A stretch of DNA of 43,589 nucleotides from Caldilineaceae bacterium (GTDB taxonomy: Bacteria > Chloroflexota > Anaerolineae > Caldilineales > Caldilineaceae). Every line of letters starts with the position of its first letter. Positions within the stretch are counted from its first letter, which is position 1. This document shows positions 1 through 8,058 of this stretch, in pieces. Under the pieces are notes generated by a model. It saw nothing but the letters and a program-made list of their open reading frames with translations, was not told where the DNA came from and did no database searches. Both the position numbers and the translations under genes were made by a program. Location: positions 1 through 43,589 of the forward strand of contig JAJEDJ010000044.1 in the NCBI GenBank assembly GCA_022821545.1, given 5' to 3'.

Positions 1-205
1 GCCCCTCCACTTGCGCCCGGTCTTCCGGTGTAAGGCCGTCAGCGTCCCCGTGCCCGTGGCCGCCAAAATAGTAACCTTCCGCGCCCTCGTCGGTGATCAC
101 CTTCGTCAAGGTCTGCGTCACCTCGCGCGGAAAGTGAAACCTGCCCTGATGAAACTGTTCCCTCACCACTCGAAACGGTATAACCTGAATGTCTACAATC
201 TTCAT
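1..205 (-). CDS. Enolase-superfamily (mandelate racemase/muconate lactonizing) enzyme, N-terminal fragment
   Basis: Reading the minus strand from an ATG at 205 gives 68 open codons that run off the left edge. The protein begins MKIVDIQVIPFRVVREQFHQ, the first beta strand of the capping domain typical of mandelate racemase/muconate lactonizing enzymes, which are often acid-sugar dehydratases. The barrel with the KxK motif and metal ligands lies outside the window, so the reaction cannot be assigned. It follows the DapA-type gene at 288-1187 on the same strand after 82 bp; a dehydratase plus a DapA-type aldolase is a classic acid-sugar catabolic pair (inference). Family moderately sure, substrate unknown. 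Confidence 0.7.
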   Translation of the reverse strand, partial: MKIVDIQVIPFRVVREQFHQGRFHFPREVTQTLTKVITDEGAEGYYFGGHGHGDADGLTPEDRAQVEG

Positions 206-287
206 CGTACTTCCACCCTTTCTCTCATGTAAGTTCAGACCATCCAAATGACCGGCGGCGCGGCCCTCTCGACTCAACGGCTTTCGC

Positions 288-1187
288 TCATCCATCGCCG
301 TCCGGATACAGTTCCTCCAACAGCACGCCCAACTCTTCCCTCGTCAACGGGTTGATGGACGCCGCCGGCGCCCGCACTACGGCAGTCCGGATTACGCCGC
401 GGTGAACGAGGATCTCCTTATGAACACCATGAAACAGACCCGCGCCCTGTGCCGAAAGCCGGGCAACCGGCACCAGGTCCCTGTTGAATGTCTGCCATGC
501 ACCCGCTTCATCGCCGGCCCGGACCCGGTTCCAGATATCTACGAAGGCCTCCGGCTGCGTACAGAAGGGCATCGTCCCGACCGAGCCGCGGCGCATCTCT
601 TCGATGAAATAGCCGCCTCCCGCTCCTCCAAAGACGGTCAGGACATCTCCGGCCTCGGCTGACATCGCCGCCACCTTCTCCACAACCGGAAAGCTCTCCA
701 CTTTGATATAGCGGACCCACTCGCACTCTTCCGCCAGACGCCGCGCCAGTCCCGCCGAGATCGGCGAAGCCGCCACATCCTGGATGAATATGGGCAGGGG
801 CACCGCATCCGAAATCGCGCGATAGTAGGCCAGCAGCTCTTCTGCGGCGGCAGGGAAAAACGACGGCGGCAGAACCATGAGCGCGTCCGCCCCGTTTTCA
901 TGTGCCATGCGGCTGTAATGCACCGCCAAGTCCGTGCCGTTCGCCCCCGTGTTTATAACGACAGGCACACGCCCTGCGACCTGGTCAACGACGACGCGGG
1001 TCATCCAAGCTCGTTCGGCCTCAGTCAGCTTGTAGACCTCACTTCCCAGCGCAACCCCCAACCCGTGAACACCGGCATCCAGATTGAAATCAATTAACCG
1101 GCGCAGACTTTCTTCGTCGATCTGCGACTCCTCGTCGAATGGTGTGACCAGGATCGGATACACACCCTGCATAGTGCTGGCCGCCAT
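288..1187 (-). CDS. Dihydrodipicolinate synthase (DapA/NAL) family lyase
   Basis: A 299-residue TIM-barrel class I aldolase/dehydratase. The family forms a Schiff base between a lysine and a 2-oxo acid; here the lysine is K162 in the strand YIKVES. The usual Tyr of the YNVP motif is replaced: residues 133-138 read IFIQDV, so Gln136 stands where the catalytic Tyr normally sits. This argues against true DHDPS (dapA) and for a catabolic sub-family of unknown substrate. The N-terminal YPILVTPF and GSEVYKLT motifs are family-like. The start is fixed by a strong ribosome site (GAGGAG) just before the ATG at 1187. It probably shares a transcript with the downstream enolase-superfamily gene. Confidence 0.85.
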   Translation of the reverse strand: MAASTMQGVYPILVTPFDEESQIDEESLRRLIDFNLDAGVHGLGVALGSEVYKLTEAERAWMTRVVVDQVAGRVPVVINTGANGTDLAVHYSRMAHENGADALMVLPPSFFPAAAEELLAYYRAISDAVPLPIFIQDVAASPISAGLARRLAEECEWVRYIKVESFPVVEKVAAMSAEAGDVLTVFGGAGGGYFIEEMRRGSVGTMPFCTQPEAFVDIWNRVRAGDEAGAWQTFNRDLVPVARLSAQGAGLFHGVHKEILVHRGVIRTAVVRAPAASINPLTREELGVLLEELYPDGDG

Positions 1188-1359
1188 AGGTTCTCCTCTC
1201 GCAACTCTGGTTGTGGTTTATAACACTCAGCATATTGCCGTCACTTCTTCAGAAAAGCAAGCGGTAGGCAGCTTCAGCAACCGAGTCTCCAGGCCGCCGC
1301 TTGAGTAGGCAGACCTTGGCGTCATTCCCACCCGACTGGGTTCCTGCCGTCCACTGCCG

Positions 1360-1388
1360 TTGAATCTCTCCCTTGCCTATGCTATGAT
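1360..1388 (+). promoter_or_regulatory. Sigma-70-type promoter for the ThuA-MFS genes
   Basis: TTGAAT (1360-1365), a 17-bp spacer and TATGAT (1383-1388). Transcription would start near 1395, downstream of the first possible ATG at 1360, which supports the later ThuA start at 1474. The 1188-1473 gap is otherwise the divergent control region; a small GC-rich hairpin (GGCCC/GGGCC, about 1420-1437) lies in the leader. Confidence 0.5.
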
Positions 1389-1473
1389 TCCCTGGCCCTC
1401 AACCATAACCGCCCGGCCCGACGTGCGGGGCCCCCTAGCGCGCCGCCCGGAACGCAATCAGAAAGGCAGACCC

Positions 1474-2130
1474 ATGACCGACGTCCTCGTAATTTCCGGC
1501 ACAAATCACGGCTTCGCCGACAGCGCCGCAGTCATAGGCGGCTTCCTCGGCGACGAACCGGGGATCAGTGTCACACTTACCGACGACAAGAGCATCTTCA
1601 CTTCGTCCAGCCTGGCGGAGCACGATGTCTGTGTACTCGGCTCGGGCTTTACCCGCTCAGAGCGTCACGCCGACGGGACCGCTACCTACCATTCAGAGCT
1701 GACGCCGGAACAAGAGGAAGGCCTCTTCAACTTCATCGCCGGCGGCAAGGGCTTCGTCGGAATCCACGGCACGGGCTGGTGGATTGGCGGGAAAGCCGCA
1801 ACAATGCTAGGCGGTCACGCCAACTGGCATCCACCAGGTCTGACCTTCACGGTGAATGTTGACGATTCCTCTCACCCGGTCATGCAGGGCATCACCGACT
1901 TCGAAGTCGAAGACGAGATCTACATGTCTGCCTGGGACCCGGCCATTCACGTTCTGGCCAGCGCCCAGTGGGCAGAAAAAGCCCACCCCATGGCCTGGGT
2001 CAAACCCTATGGGGATGGACGCGTCTTCTATACGACCCTGGGGCACACGTCCGATACGTTTCAACGTTCCGCCGTGCAACAGATGATGCAGCAGGGCACG
2101 CTTTGGGCCGCCAACGGAGCCGCCGCCTGA
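1474..2130 (+). CDS. ThuA-like (trehalose utilization) domain protein
   Basis: A 218-residue class I glutamine-amidotransferase-like protein. It starts MTDVLVISGTNHGF, carries FIAGGKGFVGIHGTGWW near the nucleophile-elbow position, and ends with the PMAWVKPYGDGRVFYTTLGH block typical of ThuA proteins. ThuA members accompany sugar dehydrogenase and isomerase genes, but their reaction is not settled. The ATG at 1474 is chosen over the one at 1360 because a promoter overlaps the earlier ATG and the homologous fold begins here. The stop codon overlaps the likely CTG start of the MFS gene (CTGA), implying coupled translation. Family call firm, function open. Confidence 0.85.
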   Translation: MTDVLVISGTNHGFADSAAVIGGFLGDEPGISVTLTDDKSIFTSSSLAEHDVCVLGSGFTRSERHADGTATYHSELTPEQEEGLFNFIAGGKGFVGIHGTGWWIGGKAATMLGGHANWHPPGLTFTVNVDDSSHPVMQGITDFEVEDEIYMSAWDPAIHVLASAQWAEKAHPMAWVKPYGDGRVFYTTLGHTSDTFQRSAVQQMMQQGTLWAANGAAA

Positions 2131-3362
2131 CGCAACCGGAGCAGGGCAGCGCCGGCCTGCTTGCACCTCTCGCACAACCAACCTACCGGCATCTCCTGCT
2201 CAGCAGTATTCTGTGGTGGCAGACCTACTCGATCTGGGTGGTTGTAGCCGGGGTCGTTGTGCTCGACATGACCGACTCCGCTCTGGCCGTAGCCCTGCTC
2301 ACTTTCTGGCGTCGCGCGGCCCAGCTCGCCTTCGGCGGCTTCGCAGGATTCATCGGCGACCGCCTTGGGAGACGAAACACGCTCACATTGAGCCAAGTCG
2401 TCATTTTCGCGGCCTGTGTCTCCCTCCTCCTGCTTTTTGAAGGAGACAGGCTGAACGCCTGGCAGATCACGGCCGCGGCATTCATCATCGGGGCCGGCTG
2501 GACGGTCGACGCACCGGCGCGGGCGGCCCTCGTGCCCGACCTTCTTGGCAGCAGGCTTGCCGCCGACGCCATGATGCTGGAGAGCCTGACGCACAGTATT
2601 CTCATTGGCGCCGGCGCGTATCTCGCCGGCTGGCTGCTCGACAGCTACGGCGCAGCCGCCGGCTTCGGCGCTCTGATAGCGCTCACCGGACTCAACCTGG
2701 CGCTGCTGGTCTGGCTTGGTCGACTGCAGGTGCCGCAGACAGTTCCCGTGGCTGACGGCGGTGTCTGGCAATCAATCGGCGAGGGCATAAACTATCTGCG
2801 CGGCAACCGCTCGATGCTGGTTGTCGTGCTTGTTTCCGCCCTCATAAATGTCATGGTCTTTCCGGCGCTGAGCCTGATGCCCGTCTTCGCCCGCGACGTT
2901 TTCGAACGCGGGGCCATTGGGCTGGGAACGCTAAACGGCAGCTACAGCATCGGCCTCTTCGCCGGCCTCTTTCTCACCCAACGCCTGCGCCGCAGTCTAT
3001 CTTTCCAATCGATCTTCGCCGCAGGGTCACTGCTCCAGTGTGTTGCCTGGGTACTTTTTGCGCTTTCTCCGCTCTTCAATCTGGCGGTCCTGCTGCAATT
3101 CCTGGCAGGCGTTGGGCAGGCGGGCTTCTATACCATGCGCAACGTTATCCTGCTCACGTCATCCAGCAATGAGATGCGCGGCCGCGCCATGAGCACGGTC
3201 GCCCTCAGCCAGGGCGTTGGCCTGCCAGGAGAGCTGGTCACCGGCTCTCTGGCCGAGACCGCCGGTCCCCGGTTCGCCGTTTCAGTGCAGGCCGCCCTCG
3301 CCACGCTGGCAGCGCTCGCCATCTTCCTGAAAGGAAAGAGTGCCCGCTCAACCTCCCAATGA
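2127..3362 (+). CDS. MFS exporter (EntS/MFS_3-like)
   Basis: A polytopic membrane protein of about 411 residues with 10-12 hydrophobic segments and the MFS loop 2-3 motif GDRLGRR followed by NTL. It resembles the MFS_3/EntS exporter branch (efflux of small molecules); the substrate is unknown. The start is odd. No ATG, GTG or TTG lies in frame between 1968 (deep inside ThuA) and 2238 (inside the first helix). A CTG at 2127 has GGAG at 2116-2119 with a 7-nt spacer and overlaps the ThuA stop as CTGA, so CTG initiation with translational coupling is my preferred reading. Alternatives are the ATG at 1968 or a frameshift fusion to ThuA. Confidence 0.8.
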   Translation: MTQPEQGSAGLLAPLAQPTYRHLLLSSILWWQTYSIWVVVAGVVVLDMTDSALAVALLTFWRRAAQLAFGGFAGFIGDRLGRRNTLTLSQVVIFAACVSLLLLFEGDRLNAWQITAAAFIIGAGWTVDAPARAALVPDLLGSRLAADAMMLESLTHSILIGAGAYLAGWLLDSYGAAAGFGALIALTGLNLALLVWLGRLQVPQTVPVADGGVWQSIGEGINYLRGNRSMLVVVLVSALINVMVFPALSLMPVFARDVFERGAIGLGTLNGSYSIGLFAGLFLTQRLRRSLSFQSIFAAGSLLQCVAWVLFALSPLFNLAVLLQFLAGVGQAGFYTMRNVILLTSSSNEMRGRAMSTVALSQGVGLPGELVTGSLAETAGPRFAVSVQAALATLAALAIFLKGKSARSTSQ

Positions 3363-3381
3363 CCCGCACAGAAAACCATAA

Positions 3382-3395
3382 CGCGTACATACGCG
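3382..3395. promoter_or_regulatory. Short palindrome between the MFS and unknown genes
   Basis: CGCGT-acat-ACGCG, a perfect 14-bp inverted repeat in the 86-bp gap. It could be a small operator or a weak hairpin; there is no T-run, so it is not a classical terminator. Confidence 0.25.
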
Positions 3396-3448
3396 AACGG
3401 CTCCTTACCTGAATCAACTCACCACTCGCAAACAGAGAGACCAGCCAA

Positions 3449-5206
3449 ATGAAGACCACACTTGACATCAGAACACCCATGCCTCCCCCCCACTGGGCCC
3501 TGCTGCAGAGAAGACTCCTCCGAGAGCAGGCTGAAGGCTGCCGCGCCTTCTTCGACCACTACTTCGACGACCGCGGTTACCTGCTCTGCGTGCCCCGTTG
3601 GGGCGGCGACGACGGCCCTGACGACGCCGCCGAGAACATTCTCAACTGGACAATGCTCCACGCGCTGGGGGCCGACGACGACATTCTCGATCTCTACAAG
3701 CTCGGCTGGGAAGGTCATCTCCAGCAGTACACCGAGGCCAAGACCGTCGACGTGCCTATGGCCCGCGACGGCATGTATTTCAAAGAGTTCCCCGTCATGT
3801 TCGACTGGTTTCACAACGGGGAGGGGTTTTCGGCCTTCTTTCTCCAGGGCCTCTCCGACCCCGACGACCCCCACTTTCAACGCCGTTGCCGCCGCTTTGC
3901 CGGTTTCTACATGGACGAAGACCCGATTGCGAAGAATTACGACCCCGAGCACAAACTGATCCGCAGCATGTTCAACGGCAGCCGCGGACCCCTCCTTCGC
4001 AAGGCCACCGGCCTGGACTGGGCCGGCGACCCCATCGAAGTAGAAGGCAGATTCCGACTCGGCCACGGCGAGCGCAGCTACGACGAGATGGTGGCCCACT
4101 TCAAGGACTACAACGACGTCGTAGGCGACCATCCAATCAACCTGGCCGCTACGATCCTGCCTCTGAACGCGTTCATGCTCGGCCACGAGGACAAATACCG
4201 GCAGTGGGTCCTCGACTACGTGGACCAGTGGGTCGAGCGCACAGCACAGAACGGCGGCATCATCCCCACCAACGTGGGACTCGACAACGTCGTGGGCAGC
4301 GCATGCGAGGGCCGCTGGTACGGCGGCGTATACGGCTGGGGCTTCACCGTCACAGTCCCCCAGACCGGAGAGCTGGCCCACCGCACCTACTTCCATACTC
4401 GCGCCATCCACGGCTTCGGCAACGCCACTCTGCTAACCGGCGACAAGCGTTACGCAGAGTCCTGGCGCGGCGTCATCGACCACGTCAACAGCAACGCCCG
4501 CGAAATCGACGGCAGCCTCAAGTATCCCAATGCCTACGGCGACTATTTCGGCGAGGAAGACTGGTACGACTTCCAGGACGAACCTTTCACTTCCGGCGCC
4601 CTTGAAGTCTACTACTGGTCGATGAACAGGAAGCACCGCGATCTCCTCGCCGGCGACCCTTGGATCCAGTACCTGGAAGGCAGCAACCCCGACTTCCCGG
4701 AGCAGGCGCTGCTGGCGGATTTCGACAGACTCAGACACAATCTCGAAGTGATGCGCGCCGACACTGCAACGCCCGACACACGGCTCTCCGACGACATGAA
4801 CCACATCAACCCTGCCGTCACGGAGAACCTCAACAGGCTGATGCTGGGCGGCCTGCCCACAGGCCGTACCGGCGGCCCTTTGCACTGCCGCCTGCGCTAC
4901 TTCGACCCGGACAACAGACGCGCCGGCATCCCCGCAGACGTCGCGGCGCTCGTCGAAAAACTGAGCGCCGATGCGGTTACGGTGACACTCGTAAACACGG
5001 GCCAGGTATCGTCCCGGCGGGTGACGGTGCAGGGCGGCGCCTACGCCGAGCACCAGTTCGGGTCGGTCACGCTGAACGGGGAGACTGTCGACGTGGAGGA
5101 CGACAGTTTTGAGGTCAACATCGCACCGGGCTGCGGCGCCCGCCTGGAAATCAGCACCAATCGCTACGCGAACAGGCCGACGCTGGCCTTCCCGTGGCGA
5201 AGGTGA
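3449..5206 (+). CDS. Unrecognised 585-residue protein, probable alpha/alpha-toroid plus C-terminal beta domain
   Basis: I do not recognise a named family. The protein has no signal peptide or membrane segment, so it is probably cytoplasmic. Residues about 20-440 are rich in Trp/Tyr/Asp/His with helix-like spacing, as in (alpha/alpha)6-barrel glycosidases, lyases or epimerases. Notable conserved-looking blocks are GGIIPTNVGLDN, ACEGRWYGGVYGWGF, HTRAIHGFGNATLLTG and YYWSMNRKH. The last 110 residues are short beta strands resembling a small beta-sandwich. The ATG at 3449 is preceded by a weak purine tract (GAGAG). It lies downstream of ThuA and MFS, so a role in sugar or uronate metabolism is a guess from context only. 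Confidence 0.75.
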   Translation: MKTTLDIRTPMPPPHWALLQRRLLREQAEGCRAFFDHYFDDRGYLLCVPRWGGDDGPDDAAENILNWTMLHALGADDDILDLYKLGWEGHLQQYTEAKTVDVPMARDGMYFKEFPVMFDWFHNGEGFSAFFLQGLSDPDDPHFQRRCRRFAGFYMDEDPIAKNYDPEHKLIRSMFNGSRGPLLRKATGLDWAGDPIEVEGRFRLGHGERSYDEMVAHFKDYNDVVGDHPINLAATILPLNAFMLGHEDKYRQWVLDYVDQWVERTAQNGGIIPTNVGLDNVVGSACEGRWYGGVYGWGFTVTVPQTGELAHRTYFHTRAIHGFGNATLLTGDKRYAESWRGVIDHVNSNAREIDGSLKYPNAYGDYFGEEDWYDFQDEPFTSGALEVYYWSMNRKHRDLLAGDPWIQYLEGSNPDFPEQALLADFDRLRHNLEVMRADTATPDTRLSDDMNHINPAVTENLNRLMLGGLPTGRTGGPLHCRLRYFDPDNRRAGIPADVAALVEKLSADAVTVTLVNTGQVSSRRVTVQGGAYAEHQFGSVTLNGETVDVEDDSFEVNIAPGCGARLEISTNRYANRPTLAFPWRR

Positions 5207-5225
5207 AAGAGGACCCTACTCGACC

Positions 5226-5290
5226 GTGATGCGGCATCACTTTAAGGGAAGGCAGGGCAAGGCAGAGGACTGACTGCCGGAGTTCGGCAG
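5226..5290. terminator. Two small hairpins between convergent genes
   Basis: GTGATG-cgg-CATCAC (5226-5240) followed by TTTAA, and CTGCCG-gagtt-CGGCAG (5274-5290). They sit in the 136-bp space between the convergent 585-residue gene and the shikimate-dehydrogenase-like gene and could act as weak bidirectional terminators. Neither has a long T-tract. Confidence 0.35.
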
Positions 5291-5342
5291 CGGATGGGAG
5301 GACGTTTCGGCAGGAACCGCTCGTTTCGTGGTAGGAGTGAAT

Positions 5343-6302
5343 CTACCTGGCCGACGCGGCCAGCTCTGAGAGGCGGGCAAACAGGGCAGCGTCGATCTCT
5401 TCATGCAGAACGTGGGAGATGACCTGCGACCAGCCATGGACAAAGTAATCCCAGCCATCGGCAACTGTGAGTCCGCGGGCTTGCCTCTGCGCTTCCGCCT
5501 GCCGCATGAAGTCCAGCTCGCCGCGATAGTTCAACTCCCAGGCCACACCGTTCAACGGAAAGAGAGCCCTGTCCGTCAATGGCGACCCAGGCGTGTCCTT
5601 GCCCATTCCGGTCGCATTGACCACAACGCTGCCCGGCGGAAGCCCAGCCAGAATCCCGTCGTTACGCGCCGCGTCATTGTTCTGAATGAACTGGAAGCGA
5701 ATATCGCGTCCCCCTTCGTCGCGAGTCCGCGCCACCATTTCCTTCAGGCGAGCCAGTCGCGGGGCCGACCGGTTGACCACAACGATGCGGTCGGGACGGT
5801 CGGTTGCTTTGGTCTTTTGCATAAGGCGCAGAATCAGGGCAACCGCCGACCCCCCCGCGCCGAGCATGAGAAGATCGCCGCCCGTCCGGCCGAAATAGTC
5901 CTCGCCGAGAATGGCATCCATACTCATCCCCCCGGCAACAGGGTCGGTCGCGCGCCCAACCAGCTTGCCCCCGTCCTTGGCAATACTGGAGACCTCCTGG
6001 GTGGCCGTCGCGTAGGGCCCGAGGCGGTCGAAGAGGTCCGCCGCCGCGGCCAGCAGGTCGATCTTATGTGTAGTGACGAGGGCGCCAAGGGCCAAAGGTT
6101 CCCGCTTAATGTCGGCAACGATTTTCCTGTAGCGACTGGGCGCGGCGTGAATCTCAACGTCGATCCCGACCAGGGAGACCTCCGGCCGACCCAACGCTTC
6201 CATCCACAGCGGAAAGACACGGCGGGATGAAGATTGTCCAGTCGTTACACCGATAAAGTAGAAGCTGGGCCGAGCCGGCTTGGGAATGCTTGACAGTTCC
6301 AT
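5343..6302 (-). CDS. Shikimate/quinate dehydrogenase-like protein
   Basis: A 319-residue protein with an N-terminal substrate domain and a C-terminal Rossmann domain (LGAGGSA at 147-153, then VVVNRSAPR as the cofactor-discriminating strand). The catalytic Lys-Asp pair of shikimate dehydrogenases is matched by K80 (ALVTTHK) and D120 (GRATDPVAGG), but the usual motifs are altered, so this is a divergent paralogue rather than a safe aroE. An Asn/Thr loop, VVNATGMGKDTPGSPL, matches the family. The ATG at 6302 is preferred over a longer start at 6428, which would run through the divergent gene's leader. Substrate unknown; possibly a catabolic hydroxy acid. Confidence 0.75.
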   Translation of the reverse strand: MELSSIPKPARPSFYFIGVTTGQSSSRRVFPLWMEALGRPEVSLVGIDVEIHAAPSRYRKIVADIKREPLALGALVTTHKIDLLAAAADLFDRLGPYATATQEVSSIAKDGGKLVGRATDPVAGGMSMDAILGEDYFGRTGGDLLMLGAGGSAVALILRLMQKTKATDRPDRIVVVNRSAPRLARLKEMVARTRDEGGRDIRFQFIQNNDAARNDGILAGLPPGSVVVNATGMGKDTPGSPLTDRALFPLNGVAWELNYRGELDFMRQAEAQRQARGLTVADGWDYFVHGWSQVISHVLHEEIDAALFARLSELAASAR

Positions 6303-6377
6303 TGGACTGTGTTTCACTTTTTCTTCGCTCAACTGACGGCGACAAGGGTAACACACGCCAAATTCGCGTGCCAACCG

Positions 6378-7322
6378 ATGGACGAACACGCATCGAATCA
6401 CCACAAGCCCAACAGATCCTGGCAGCAAGCCAACGAAGCCCGCCTGCGCCGTGAAGCCCTAAGCTGGGCCGAAAGCCAGGAGACCACTCTCTTTAGCGAG
6501 CAGTGGGGGAGCTACTACGTGGCAGTCACTCGCGAAGGCCCGCGCCTGGTCCTCTGGATGCTGGACGCCGAAGCGCCCAACACTGACTGGATCCAGAGCG
6601 CCATGGACCTCCGTGAACCACTGCGCCTCCAAAGTTCCTACACGCAGGCCATGATACTGTCCCTACTGTGGCAACCGACTCCGAAAACAGTTTTCTTCAG
6701 CGGGCTGGGCGGCGGCTGCCTCGCCACCACGCTCCATCACCACCTGACGCGGGCCAAATTCACGTGCGTCGAAATCGCCGCCCCGGTCGTGACCGCCGCA
6801 ACGCGCTACTTTGGCTTCCAGCCCGACGAACGCCTATCCGTCGAAATATCCGATGTCTGCGACTTCCTTTATGAGGACTCAGCCCACTATGATCTGATGT
6901 TTCTCGACGTTTTTTGCGACCACGGAGTCTCGCCGGAGCACGCTACAACTGCGGACTTTCTGACCCTCTGCTGCAGCCGCATTCGTAACAGTGGACTGCT
7001 TGCCATGAATCTCGGCAACAGAGATCCGGCCTTTTCGGAGGTCGTCAACTCTCTTTGCGATCTGTTCGACACCGTTTACTCGTGCCGAGGACGCGGCAGC
7101 ACGACCGTCTTCTTCGCAACAGGTCAACGACCCCGTTCGTCGCGCCAGCTGGAGGAAGCGACCATCGAACTGGAACAGCGGCACGACTTTCTCTTTCCGC
7201 TCTCCCCGTGGGTCGCGCGACTCGAGCGGCTGCAGCCGCCGTATTCCGACCAAGAAGGCGAACGGAAAGCCGCCCCGGACGCGGACTATCAGGGGAACAG
7301 GCCAGGTGACTCCGGCCTCTAA
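6378..7322 (+). CDS. Spermidine synthase-like SAM-dependent transferase
   Basis: About 314 residues from the ATG at 6378 (an upstream in-frame ATG at 6309 is also possible). The class I SAM-binding core is visible as FFSGLGGGCLATTLHHHL followed by CVEIAAPVVTAA, then VCDFLYED and YDLMFLDVF, in the order seen in SpeE-like proteins. The polyamine-binding Asp/Tyr gate residues are not obvious, so aminopropyl transfer is not proven; many such proteins are orphan methyltransferases. The gene overlaps the next one by 17 bp, which suggests a two-gene transcript. It diverges from the shikimate-dehydrogenase-like gene 75 bp away. Confidence 0.75.
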   Translation: MDEHASNHHKPNRSWQQANEARLRREALSWAESQETTLFSEQWGSYYVAVTREGPRLVLWMLDAEAPNTDWIQSAMDLREPLRLQSSYTQAMILSLLWQPTPKTVFFSGLGGGCLATTLHHHLTRAKFTCVEIAAPVVTAATRYFGFQPDERLSVEISDVCDFLYEDSAHYDLMFLDVFCDHGVSPEHATTADFLTLCCSRIRNSGLLAMNLGNRDPAFSEVVNSLCDLFDTVYSCRGRGSTTVFFATGQRPRSSRQLEEATIELEQRHDFLFPLSPWVARLERLQPPYSDQEGERKAAPDADYQGNRPGDSGL

Positions 7323-8058
7323 GTTCTGGAGCGGGTTGGGCCTCGCACGATCGCTCCTCATCTACTACGGGAAGCCCGGCCGCGCGCTTCGCGACCGCCG
7401 CTTCTACGCACAGTTCATCGGCCGCGGCTCGCTCGTTTTCGACATCGGCGCGCACGTCGGAAGTCGGGTCGGCGTGTTCCTCAAAATGGGCGCGTCCTGC
7501 GTAGCCGTCGAACCCCAGCCGCTCTTCGCCGGCTTGCTGCATAAGCTCTATGGCAGACATCCTGCCTTCACGCTGGTTGGAAGCGCAGTCGGGCGCAGTG
7601 AGAGTTCGACCATACTGCACATCAGTCGCCGAACACCTACGGTTTCGACAACGGCCAGCGCGTGGAAAGAAAGCGTGGGCCGCTCGCCGTCATTCGCCGG
7701 CGTCATCTGGGAGGACTCTGTCTCCGTCCCGGTAACGACCCTGGACACGCTCATCAACCGTTTCGGGGCGCCCGACCTGTGCAAGATCGACGTCGAAGGG
7801 TCAGAGCTGGCAGTACTACAGGGTCTGAGCAGGCCGCTGCCCCTGCTGTCGGTGGAGTACATACCCGCGGCCCGCGCCGAAGCTACAGCGTGTGTCGCCC
7901 GCCTGGAAGACCTCGGCAGCTACAGATACAACTGGAGCCAGGGCGAATCGCAGCGGCTACGCGAGGAGAACTGGCTCGCGCCTGAGGAGATGACTTCCCG
8001 GCTGCAAGAAATGGAGGTCGGCGAACCCAGCGGAGATTTCTACGCCCGGCTGAACTGA
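7306..8058 (+). CDS. FkbM family methyltransferase
   Basis: 250 residues starting with GTG at 7306, inside the end of the preceding gene. FkbM-type features are LVFDIGAHVGSRVGVFLKMG (SAM motif I), CVAVEPQP (acidic end of strand 2), VTTLDTLI and CKIDVEGSE. The family methylates hydroxyl groups on sugars, polyketides or glycolipids. A short N-terminal segment (SLLIYYGKPGRALRDRRF) precedes the SAM fold. The pairing with a second SAM-dependent enzyme suggests modification of one product. The 3' end overlaps the convergent hydratase gene by 19 bp. Confidence 0.85.
   Translation: MTPASKFWSGLGLARSLLIYYGKPGRALRDRRFYAQFIGRGSLVFDIGAHVGSRVGVFLKMGASCVAVEPQPLFAGLLHKLYGRHPAFTLVGSAVGRSESSTILHISRRTPTVSTTASAWKESVGRSPSFAGVIWEDSVSVPVTTLDTLINRFGAPDLCKIDVEGSELAVLQGLSRPLPLLSVEYIPAARAEATACVARLEDLGSYRYNWSQGESQRLREENWLAPEEMTSRLQEMEVGEPSGDFYARLN

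Noticed and set aside
6290..6318. TTGACA before the SpeE-like gene
   Set aside because: The matching -10 (TTCACT at 17 bp) is poor and the site lies within the start of the divergent gene.
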